Source: Merdivicinus sp050943495 (GTDB lineage: Bacteria > Bacillota > Clostridia > Oscillospirales > Ruminococcaceae). From it: a stretch of DNA of 64,000 nt. Shown here one piece after another: positions 41,506 through 48,956 of the stretch. The notes under the pieces are model-generated. The model worked only from the letters and a program-made list of their open reading frames with translations, made no database searches and was not told where the DNA came from. Made by a program: the position numbers and the translations under genes. The DNA is taken from assembly GCA_050943495.1 (NCBI GenBank), contig JBMNPH010000001.1:1-64000 (forward strand), in the 5' to 3' direction. How positions within the stretch are numbered: the stretch's first letter is position 1; every line of letters starts with the position of its first letter.

Positions 41506-43611
41506 TTAATTAACGACTGGAGTTTGCAGATCAATTATAACATGAATAACATGATCTGTCTTCTTAGTGGTACGGAAAGTGATATGATACTGATTTGGCA
41601 TCGAAACCTGCACGGATGCTGGAACACCATCATTGACGTCTACTGCAAATTTTTCGGTAATTTCCACATTTTTTTCAAAGGAATAATCTGGAAGAATGCG
41701 AATAGCCTCTGTATCTCGCTGTACCAGAATAGAACCGTCGGAAGAGAGCTGCGGCTTGCTCAAAGTGTGGAGAAGCCAGGAAATTTGGCAAGGAGTATCG
41801 GAATGTATTTCGTCTTTGATGACAAGTTTTTCAGGCGATAGACAGAAGGTGCGGCGATAGGAACGCAGCATGGGATAGGCTTTTGAAAGATCGGTTTCTA
41901 TTTGAAAAAGGTTTGCGCCTTCGTGTTTCCAGGCTGTGAATTTTCCAGTAGGATGCGGACTATTCGTTTCCTGACCAACTCCATCCACCAGAATGCAATT
42001 GTGCGCTTGGGTGGTATTTGTCCAGTTCTGGTGGTGATTTGTACCGTATTTGCGTCCAAAATAACCGGATGGAGAGATCATCGTTTTGCCGTTTTGAATT
42101 AAGGCAAATGAACCTTGATCGGCATGTTGATGGCTGATGCTGCCAAATTTGCTGGCACGGATCAAAAGCGCAGTGTTATGCAGCTGATCGCGAAGATTGG
42201 TATGACAACTTGCAAAACCCGCTTCCGGGAAGACAGCCATGGGAGAAGTTTCTCCAGTTAAATGGACAGACGGCGGAGATCCGGCCGGCAGAAAAACATC
42301 GAGCAGATGAAGTTTAAATAGCTCTGGCGAAGCGTATTTGTGTGCCCATTCAGCGGCAAGATCGGGACCAAAGCGCTCTCCGTAGATCCGGAAAGGATTC
42401 TGTGCAAAAAAGCCAGGCCATTCTGGATCATCACTATTGCACCAGTATCCATCGCAAAAGGGATGGTTTTCCCATTCTCGCGGGGCAAAATGCAGGAAAA
42501 ACTGGCTGACTCTTTGATAGAAAGGGCGGTCAAGAAAACGAAATCCGGAAAAACGTTCCACAGCTAGAAAGAATGGGAGATACCATTTGGTATAACTGCT
42601 GGCATAGAATACTCCTTCTGCCCAGCCTCCGTCTGGCGTACCAAAAAAGGGGAAAATTCCTCCATATATTTCCATAGCAAGGGAAATCCAGCGCAAAAGC
42701 TCAGCATCATCCAGCCAAGGGCTTCCCTTTAGGACGATAGCAGCCTCACCAAGATAAGCTGGAATGCGGCCGGAATGAGAATTTCCAGGATTTCCGGTAA
42801 AATCGAGCTTGATTAGCCGTTCCTCACATTGACGCGCATAGGCGGCAATGGTCTGCTCTGTTAAATATCGTTGCTGCTCGGTGAGCAGCGGATAAAGGAG
42901 ATCATAAACAGCTGGAAGACAGCGAGCATTACTAAGTCCGATCTCGTCATTCCAAGGATAAACTACGGAACACGGCCCAGAAGGATTCCAGTCACATATT
43001 GTGAGGAGAAGATCTTTTGCCTTTTCACCGGCCTGACGATCTTCGAGCAGGACATATCCGAGTGCGCAGGCAACTAGATCGCGATCACAATAGTCTCGAT
43101 ATGCTCCAAAGTATTCCCGATATTCTGGTTTGGAGGGATCGCGGTGATAAAGAGGGGGTTCGGGCAGAAGACGGGATAATGCCAAGGCAATATTCCGTCG
43201 AAGTGTTTCTAGTTCCGTTTTTTTTCTGACACGGATCCCAGGGAGATCTTCGGCAAAAAAGAGATGGCGCGGACGGCAATTAGGAATGGATGCAAAAATT
43301 TCTTCCGGGTGAGGGCGGAGGAAAGGAACAGCATGGTCGCTGATTGTAAATTCCCACCATCCGCGAGATTCACCTTGATAACTCAGATTCCAGAGATATT
43401 TTCCAGCTGGAAAAATGAAATCTGGGATCGCATAATTTTGGGATGTTGAGGTCTCCCACACGACTTTTCCCGCCTGGTCTTGGACAGTTACCGTATATGC
43501 GGAAACTCCTTCTTCGCGTAGATAGCAGAAAGTGGGAGGTGTTTCCTCTACCAATGATCCATTCGTTGGCCACGGAAAAAGTTGTTTGCCGGAAGTGCGT
43601 TCTTGCTTCAT
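41506..43611 (-). CDS. Heparinase II/III family polysaccharide lyase-like protein
   Basis: Predicted uronate-polysaccharide lyase of 701 aa. The N-terminal 100 residues are an Ig-like domain (DUF4962 type), then comes an alpha/alpha toroid from about residue 100 to 380 with NPGNSHSGRIPAYLGEA and GWAEGVFYASSY as likely active-site segments. The C-terminal beta-sandwich has the family block SKFGSISHQHADQGSFALI and then TTQAHNCILVDGVGQ. No signal peptide, so it acts on imported oligosaccharides inside the cell. Substrate cannot be assigned; heparinoids, alginate or other uronate glycans are all in the family. It follows an acetyltransferase gene in the same unit and lies convergent with the second importer operon. 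Confidence 0.85.
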   Translation of the reverse strand: MKQERTSGKQLFPWPTNGSLVEETPPTFCYLREEGVSAYTVTVQDQAGKVVWETSTSQNYAIPDFIFPAGKYLWNLSYQGESRGWWEFTISDHAVPFLRPHPEEIFASIPNCRPRHLFFAEDLPGIRVRKKTELETLRRNIALALSRLLPEPPLYHRDPSKPEYREYFGAYRDYCDRDLVACALGYVLLEDRQAGEKAKDLLLTICDWNPSGPCSVVYPWNDEIGLSNARCLPAVYDLLYPLLTEQQRYLTEQTIAAYARQCEERLIKLDFTGNPGNSHSGRIPAYLGEAAIVLKGSPWLDDAELLRWISLAMEIYGGIFPFFGTPDGGWAEGVFYASSYTKWYLPFFLAVERFSGFRFLDRPFYQRVSQFFLHFAPREWENHPFCDGYWCNSDDPEWPGFFAQNPFRIYGERFGPDLAAEWAHKYASPELFKLHLLDVFLPAGSPPSVHLTGETSPMAVFPEAGFASCHTNLRDQLHNTALLIRASKFGSISHQHADQGSFALIQNGKTMISPSGYFGRKYGTNHHQNWTNTTQAHNCILVDGVGQETNSPHPTGKFTAWKHEGANLFQIETDLSKAYPMLRSYRRTFCLSPEKLVIKDEIHSDTPCQISWLLHTLSKPQLSSDGSILVQRDTEAIRILPDYSFEKNVEITEKFAVDVNDGVPASVQVSMPNQYHITFRTTKKTDHVIHVIIDLQTPVVN

Positions 43612-43618
43612 CACAATT

Positions 43619-44203
43619 TCACTCCTTTTTCCAATGATATTCACCGGTTATCGGATCAATAGATCCAACTTGACGAGCAGGAGTACCTGCCATGATAGCA
43701 TAATCAGGCGTATTTTTGGTGACTACGGAATTGGCACAAATGAGATTTTTTCGGCCGATTTTTACACCAGCGGTTACCATCACCCCGGATGCCAGCCAAC
43801 TTCCCTCTCCAATTTCTACAGATTCATCTCCATCCGGTTCAGTCCGACCACTGAACCAGCCGGTTTCCGGATCAAATTTGTGGTTTCCCGCTGTAATGGA
43901 ACAATGTGGTCCAATCAGGGTATTGTTGCCGATCGCAACGTCACCGTTGATGTAATCATAAAGGCCAATGAAAATATTACGGCCAATTTTTTCCGGATGG
44001 CGAACCCGTACGATAGCACCTGGTGCAATGCGGATTTCTCTTCCGCCGAATCCCAGAAATTCGGCACGGCGAAGGTTGTCCTGCAGATTATCACTCTGAT
44101 TGGCGTATCGCGTCAGAATTGCAAATAGTTCATCAGATAATATGATTTTGCCTGATTCATCCTGTGGGAGTGAGTCCACTGAAAACAGGTCAGTTGGAGT
44201 CAT
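43619..44203 (-). CDS. Left-handed beta-helix acetyltransferase (sugar O-acetyltransferase-like)
   Basis: Hexapeptide-repeat acyltransferase of 194 aa. An N-terminal helical segment of about 70 residues is followed by repeats of the [LIV]G-x4 type, for example IGNNTLIGPHCSITAGNHKF and IGEGSWLASGVMVTAGVKI; the catalytic His is probably in GNHKFD, and the C-terminal coil has AGTPARQVG. Such enzymes form trimers and acetylate sugars, or act in LPS or glycan modification. It is seven bases ahead of the lyase gene, so both are made from one mRNA, suggesting modification of a sugar product. Start after GAGGTGG. Confidence 0.87.
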   Translation of the reverse strand: MTPTDLFSVDSLPQDESGKIILSDELFAILTRYANQSDNLQDNLRRAEFLGFGGREIRIAPGAIVRVRHPEKIGRNIFIGLYDYINGDVAIGNNTLIGPHCSITAGNHKFDPETGWFSGRTEPDGDESVEIGEGSWLASGVMVTAGVKIGRKNLICANSVVTKNTPDYAIMAGTPARQVGSIDPITGEYHWKKE

Positions 44204-44609
44204 GATACCACCTCATTTCATATGTTATCTTTATTGTAGCATATTTTGAAAAAATAGATAGATGTTTTTGATTTTTTTCGTCAAAAAAGAAGGTGTTGTA
44301 TGATACCATTCATTAGGATAGATTCGGACGTTGTTGCGAAAAATCTTGCATTTTTCTTATTCTTATCATACAATAGAATAGAGTAGATGAGAAATATTTA
44401 TGCTTGACTTATGAGAAGTTGTGTGTAGTGGGAAAAACGTGTTTGGAAAAAATACGTGATGGAGTCTCAAAGCGCTGCATTTTTGGATCTGTTTTTTGAG
44501 TAAATGGGGTAGAATTTCATGTTGGTGCACGGTTGAAATGAGATGAATCAGGGACTAGAATAAAGCAATAGAAATCCGGCAAAATACTGATAGCCACAGG
44601 AGGGATGAT
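44204..44609 (+). other. 406-base intergenic region before the PH-domain genes
   Basis: AT-rich and without a supportable gene. I see one candidate promoter on the plus strand, TTGCAT at 44346-44351 and TACAAT at 44369-44374 with a 17-base spacer, about 235 bases before the PH-domain gene, and no clear terminator or repeat. Confidence 0.5.
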
Positions 44610-45086
44610 ATGGAGGGAAAAATTTCAAAAAAAGCTTTAGTGATATGGGAAATCCTGGGTGCTTTGGCTGCAATTTTGCTGGCATATGTGATTTGTCTAT
44701 TGATTCCGGAACGCAGTTTTTGGTGGTACTTTCTGCTATGGCTAGACGGATTGGCTTTTGTTCTCTGTGAATTTCTGTATTTGCCGCTGCGATACGAAAA
44801 TGAAGTATATATTACCAATGAAGAATATATCGAGTATCAGCGCGGATTAATTATTTTTGCGAAAACCAGAATATTACGGCGAGCTGTATTGTATGTAACG
44901 GTTGTACGAAGTCCATTGTCCTTACTGTTGGGTACGCGCAGCCTTCTGGTCTGTTCAATGGGAACAAGGATGTTGATCCCTTTTTTGCCGATTCGAGAAG
45001 CGGAGGAACTGCTGCGAGATATTACACCTCGAGTCCCAGCCATCCAGCCGCGTATGTTTCACAGGAAGGAACAGCACGATGAATAA
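44610..45086 (+). CDS. Membrane PH-domain protein, YdbS-like
   Basis: Small membrane protein of 158 aa: two N-terminal helices (VIWEILGALAAILLAYVICLL and a second at about 35-55), then a bacterial PH (bPH2) domain with YITNEEYIEYQRGLI and LLVCSMGTRMLIPFLPI. The pair ydbS-ydbT in Bacillus is involved in envelope functions including resistance to some bacteriocins. The 3' end overlaps the next gene by eight bases, so both products are probably made together. Confidence 0.8.
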   Translation: MEGKISKKALVIWEILGALAAILLAYVICLLIPERSFWWYFLLWLDGLAFVLCEFLYLPLRYENEVYITNEEYIEYQRGLIIFAKTRILRRAVLYVTVVRSPLSLLLGTRSLLVCSMGTRMLIPFLPIREAEELLRDITPRVPAIQPRMFHRKEQHDE

Positions 45087-46527
45087 TTTTCAAAGGCAGC
45101 ATCCTCTTTTTATTATCCATGCTTTTTCCAAATACCTGCTGCTACTTCTGTTGCCGCTGCTGCGTTCTTTAATATTATTGCAAGGGGATGTCTGGGCGTG
45201 GGTGCGTGGAACCTGGTTTGATATACTGGTCATTTTCGGAATTATTGGGGCAGGGATTGCGCAATGGCTGGTGACACTTTATGATCTTCGGGAAAAGGGA
45301 ATCGCGGTACAATCCGGTTTTTTTCTGCGGGAGAGTCGGTATATTCCCTACAAAAATTTATCCTCGATTGTACTGGAGGAACCGTTCTATTTACGGCCAT
45401 TCCGTATTGTTCGGCTGCGTTTGGAGACGGATGGAGGCAGCACTAGACAGCCGGATGCTTCTTTTCTTCTGCGTAGGAAGCAAGCAGAAGATATTGTGAG
45501 GGCTGGTTCGGATCGTCTGAAGGAGGGATTGGGGGGTCCTAGGAAAAAACACAGCTACCGGCCGCGTACCCTCTATATTGCAATTCTTTCGCTTATCACT
45601 TCCAATACATTGACAGGTGTACTGTTTGCATCTACTTTCCTTTCTCAGAGCGGAAAGGTATTGGGAGAACAGTTTGAACGTATGCTGGTACAGTCCTTTA
45701 CCAAAGTGGTGGAAATCTTAGCATTTAATGTACCACCTGCCGCAGCGATGGCAGCTGCTGTCTTGCTGGGAGGATGGGGATTGGCATTCCTGATCAATTT
45801 GTTGAGCAATCTGCGTTTTCGTGCGGAACGGGAAGGAAGGCTTTTATCCGTACAAGTCGGGATTTTTACAAAACGCGCATATCATTTAGCGGTAGAACGG
45901 GTTAATTATATTATGCTTCGTCAGAATTTAGTTACCCGCTTGTGCGGATTTTGTTCTGCTTTTCTGAATTGTACCGGTTATGGAAAAGTAAAAAATGAAT
46001 TAGCGGTATTGTTGCCGGCTGCCGGAGATGCAGAATTGCGTCGTAGTTTAAAAATGATATTGCCGGAATTCCGGGTGACAAAGCGTCAGTATCGTCCCTA
46101 TATTCGTACTCTGACTCGATTTTTGATCCCACCGTTGACGACAATGCTAGCAATCTTTATTTTGTTTGGCGGAATCTGGATATTGTTTCCTGATTTTCGG
46201 CGCACAACATGGTATATTGGATTGATGGCTGAAATTCCAGCGATTTGGTGGCTTTTTGTCAAGATTGCAGCCTATTTTCATGTCGGAATTGGAATAAAGG
46301 GGGATATGTACACTTTTCGCTATACGTTTGCATATGCATTCTTTACGGTAGTTGTTCATCGAGACAAAATTGCACGAGTTGAGACGCGGCAATCTCTGTT
46401 TCAAAAGATGTCAGATTGTGCTGATGTTGTAATTTATACGTTTTCAGAACGGCATTATCATCTTCGAATTCACAATATTCACATTCGAGAAGTTGAGGAA
46501 TTTCTTCGAATATTTGGTGAAAAATAA
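45079..46527 (+). CDS. Membrane PH-domain protein, YdbT-like
   Basis: Larger partner, 482 aa, with paired N-terminal helices, a first bPH2 domain (IAVQSGFFLRESRYIPYKNL), two central helices near 225-245, a second PH-like region (LLSVQVGIFTKRAYHLAVERV), two more helices, and a third PH-like region near the C-terminus (FTVVVHRDKIARVETRQSLF). This three-domain layout fits YdbT. Likely role in envelope maintenance; molecular function unknown. Starts inside the end of the YdbS-like gene. Confidence 0.8.
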   Translation: MNNFQRQHPLFIIHAFSKYLLLLLLPLLRSLILLQGDVWAWVRGTWFDILVIFGIIGAGIAQWLVTLYDLREKGIAVQSGFFLRESRYIPYKNLSSIVLEEPFYLRPFRIVRLRLETDGGSTRQPDASFLLRRKQAEDIVRAGSDRLKEGLGGPRKKHSYRPRTLYIAILSLITSNTLTGVLFASTFLSQSGKVLGEQFERMLVQSFTKVVEILAFNVPPAAAMAAAVLLGGWGLAFLINLLSNLRFRAEREGRLLSVQVGIFTKRAYHLAVERVNYIMLRQNLVTRLCGFCSAFLNCTGYGKVKNELAVLLPAAGDAELRRSLKMILPEFRVTKRQYRPYIRTLTRFLIPPLTTMLAIFILFGGIWILFPDFRRTTWYIGLMAEIPAIWWLFVKIAAYFHVGIGIKGDMYTFRYTFAYAFFTVVVHRDKIARVETRQSLFQKMSDCADVVIYTFSERHYHLRIHNIHIREVEEFLRIFGEK

Positions 46528-46582
46528 GTTTTCGACAAAAAGTTGCAAAATTAAATAAAATTCGATTGATTGTTGCAAAGTT

Positions 46583-46614
46583 CGAAAAAGTCTGCAAAGG
46601 CAGGCTTTTTTCTT
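46583..46614 (+). terminator. Terminator between ydbT-like gene and mraZ
   Basis: AAAAAGTCTGC, loop AAAG, GCAGGCTTTTT with a T-G mismatch, followed by TCTTTT. Confidence 0.7.
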
Positions 46615-46705
46615 TTGCATTATAAACAAAATGGGAATTGTTTCCAATTGAATGTAAATTTTTTATGAACAGAAGCAAATGCGTCGGTTTCTCGAAAAAA
46701 AATAG

Positions 46706-46770
46706 TTGCAAAATTAGGACAGAGTGGTTATAATGGAAGAGTAGTGGTGAACAGCGGTGTAATTTGGTGA
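46706..46770 (+). promoter_or_regulatory. Promoter and MraZ-type operator of the division cluster
   Basis: Promoter TTGCAA, 17-base spacer, TATAAT (46729-46734). Immediately downstream, GGTG occurs at 46746, 46756 and 46766, exactly 10 bases apart, forming TGGTG-like direct repeats on one face of the helix. MraZ is known to bind three or four such 10-bp spaced direct repeats upstream of its own gene, so this is probably the autorepression site. The 310-base gap before mraZ otherwise holds only the upstream terminator. Confidence 0.75.
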
Positions 46771-46837
46771 AGAATACCACGAATATTGCAGGAAATGGTT
46801 GTACTTTTCAATTCCTGCAAACAAGGAGGTGGCGGGT

Positions 46838-47260
46838 TTGCTGATCGGTGAGTATGCATGCAGCATGGATGCAAAAGGGCGTTTGAATTTTCCCGCCAAA
46901 CTCCGTGAAGATCTGGGAGAACGCTTCATTCTCTCCAAAGGATTGGGCGATCGTTGCCTATGTGTATATCCGATGGCAGAATGGGAATGTAAACAGGAAA
47001 AATTGCGTAGTCTCCCGGCATCTCAGGCAGCAGCGCTTCAGAGATACCTGTTTTCCAGTGCTTCGGAAGCAGAGCCGGACAAGCAGGGACGAATCGTGAT
47101 TCCACAAAATCTGCGCGAATTCATCGGATCGGAAAAAGATGTGATGGTGATCGGTTCGGATAACCGCTGTGAAATCTGGAGCAAAAAAGATTGGGAGCAG
47201 ACAAAACAGGAACTGGATCCGGAATTTATTAAAACTTTGATTCAGACCGTCGGCTTCTAA
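46838..47260 (+). CDS. mraZ: Transcriptional regulator MraZ
   Basis: DNA-binding regulator of the division and cell wall cluster, 140 aa. Two SpoVT/AbrB-like half domains are seen: GEYACSMDAKGRLNFPAKL near residue 4 and EAEPDKQGRIVIPQNLREF near residue 75, each with the DxxGRixxP motif. I use the TTG start with AAGGAGG eight bases upstream, giving the family N-terminus MLIGEY; an ATG 13 codons earlier has no ribosome site. It represses its own operon through the repeats upstream and is followed by rsmH, the standard order. Confidence 0.95.
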   Translation: MLIGEYACSMDAKGRLNFPAKLREDLGERFILSKGLGDRCLCVYPMAEWECKQEKLRSLPASQAAALQRYLFSSASEAEPDKQGRIVIPQNLREFIGSEKDVMVIGSDNRCEIWSKKDWEQTKQELDPEFIKTLIQTVGF

Positions 47261-47317
47261 GCCGGATTGCCGATAAAGAAAGAGGGCACCGGCATACACG
47301 ATTTTATAGGAGGATGT

Positions 47318-48280
47318 ATGGACTTTCAGCATATTCCGGTTATGCTGGCAGAATGTATGAATGGACTGAATATTCAGCCGGATGGCATTTATGTCGATGG
47401 AACGGCTGGCGGCGCCGGACATTCTGCCGAAATAGCACGCCGACTCACAACCGGGCGTCTGATTGCATTGGATCAGGATCCTGATGCAGTGAAGACAGCA
47501 TCCGAAAGACTTTCCATATATCCGTGTGCACAGGTGGTTCACATTAACTTTCGCAATTTGCGTCAGGCTTTGGATCAGCTCGGAATTGACCGGGTAAATG
47601 GTGTTCTATTGGATTTGGGAGTTTCCTCGCATCAGCTAGATACTTCAGAACGGGGATTTTCATATCTCAAGGATGCACCGCTGGATATGAGAATGTCGCA
47701 GGAAGGGACAAGTGCGCGAGATATTGTAAATCAGGCTTCTGAAACAGAACTTTCACGTATTTTGCGTGAGTATGGGGAAGAACGGTTTGCCGGTAAAATT
47801 GCCAGAAATATTGTCCATCATCGTGAAAGTGCCCCTATTGAAACAACATTGGAATTAGCGGAGATTATCAAAGCCTCTATGCCAGCCGCTGCTAAACGCG
47901 AGAAAAATCCATGTAAGCGTTCATTTCAGGCGCTGCGAATTGCGGTCAACTCAGAATTAGACGCCTTGTCGCAGGGGATTGATGCCGCTTTTGATGCTCT
48001 GAAACCAGGTGGAAGGTTGGCGATTATTACCTTTCATTCCTTGGAAGACCGGATGGTAAAACAGAAATTTGCGGCTCTGTGCCGAGGATGTATTTGTCCG
48101 CCAGATTTTCCGGTATGTGTCTGCGGGCATACTCCGGAAGGAAGGTTGCCTACCCGGAAACCAATCCTTCCCTCTCCAGAAGAGCTTGCCTCCAATCGTC
48201 GGAGTCAAAGTGCAAAACTTCGGGTGATCGAAAAAATTAAAGACCGGGAAACGGCTGGAATTATATCAGAAATGAAGTAG
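47318..48280 (+). CDS. rsmH: 16S rRNA (cytosine1402-N4)-methyltransferase
   Basis: Methylates N4 of C1402 in 16S rRNA using S-adenosylmethionine. It is 320 aa. The start MDFQHIPVML fits the family, motif I is YVDGTAGGAGHSAEI near residues 27-41, and the catalytic C-terminal region has RSFQALRIAVNSEL and FHSLEDRMVK. The start codon follows AGGAGG. Formerly mraW; a constant member of the mraZ cluster. Confidence 0.96.
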   Translation: MDFQHIPVMLAECMNGLNIQPDGIYVDGTAGGAGHSAEIARRLTTGRLIALDQDPDAVKTASERLSIYPCAQVVHINFRNLRQALDQLGIDRVNGVLLDLGVSSHQLDTSERGFSYLKDAPLDMRMSQEGTSARDIVNQASETELSRILREYGEERFAGKIARNIVHHRESAPIETTLELAEIIKASMPAAAKREKNPCKRSFQALRIAVNSELDALSQGIDAAFDALKPGGRLAIITFHSLEDRMVKQKFAALCRGCICPPDFPVCVCGHTPEGRLPTRKPILPSPEELASNRRSQSAKLRVIEKIKDRETAGIISEMK

Positions 48281-48300
48281 ACAGAGAGGTTTGATACATC

Positions 48301-48765
48301 ATGTCACTGAATACCAATTTAGCTTACGATTTGGAACGGTTTGAAGAACATTCTACGTCGGAGAATACTGCGCAAAATGTGCGTGCGACCATAAGTGTTC
48401 GCCGCGAAAAGAGTGTGCATCCCGCCAAAATTGTGACAATGGCCGTCTTAGCTTTGGTGATGGGGTTCACGATGCTTTACAGCCAAGTAGTGGTAACGGA
48501 ATTGAACGGTGCCATCAATGCAGCGGAAACGCAGCTAAGCGTCTTGGAAGCAGAGAAGGTTCGGATGCAGACGGAACTGGAAGGAAAGATGTCGTTAAAA
48601 GATATCGAAGAAAAGGCAATTGGTGAATATGGCATGGTAAAGCCGGATGGCTCGCAGGTGAGTTATGTGCAGTTGCAGCAGGAAAACCAGATGAAAGCCG
48701 CAGAAAAGAATGAAAACTTTTTTGAAAAGGTTGTCAATTACGTGAAGGATTTTGTTGGCCAATAA
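48301..48765 (+). CDS. ftsL: FtsL-like cell division protein
   Basis: Bitopic division protein of 154 aa. It has a cytoplasmic N-terminus of about 42 residues, one membrane helix (43-65) and a predicted coiled coil (about 66-97, with TELNGAINAAETQLSVLEAE) ending in the conserved GEYGMVKP segment. FtsL stabilises DivIB and FtsB-like proteins and activates the septal synthase. Sequence conservation is weak in this family, so the name relies on size, topology and position between rsmH and the transpeptidase gene. Confidence 0.85.
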   Translation: MSLNTNLAYDLERFEEHSTSENTAQNVRATISVRREKSVHPAKIVTMAVLALVMGFTMLYSQVVVTELNGAINAAETQLSVLEAEKVRMQTELEGKMSLKDIEEKAIGEYGMVKPDGSQVSYVQLQQENQMKAAEKNENFFEKVVNYVKDFVGQ

Positions 48766-48884
48766 GACGTGGTCGGGATGAGTTTGAAAAGTGGAAAACC
48801 GGTCGCGTTCAGATTTGTGAGACAATTTGAGGAAGCGGCATAAAATGGCAGCATCCTCCATATAGTATAGGGCGGGAGGTTGAG

Positions 48885-48956
48885 ATGAAAATCGTCTTAA
48901 CCTCTTGTTGTTATCAGCAGAAAGGAGAGTCCACCAATGGCAGATGGTGCAAATAA
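48885..48956 (+). CDS. Possible 23-residue leader peptide overlapping the PBP start
   Basis: Short frame starting ATG behind GGGAGG at ideal spacing, encoding MKIVLTSCCYQQKGESTNGR and three more residues before TAA. It overlaps the start of the penicillin-binding protein gene by 20 bases in another frame. It could couple translation to the next gene or be a regulatory uORF. Its coding status is unproven; the strong ribosome site and the overlap are what I see. Confidence 0.35.
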   Translation: MKIVLTSCCYQQKGESTNGRWCK

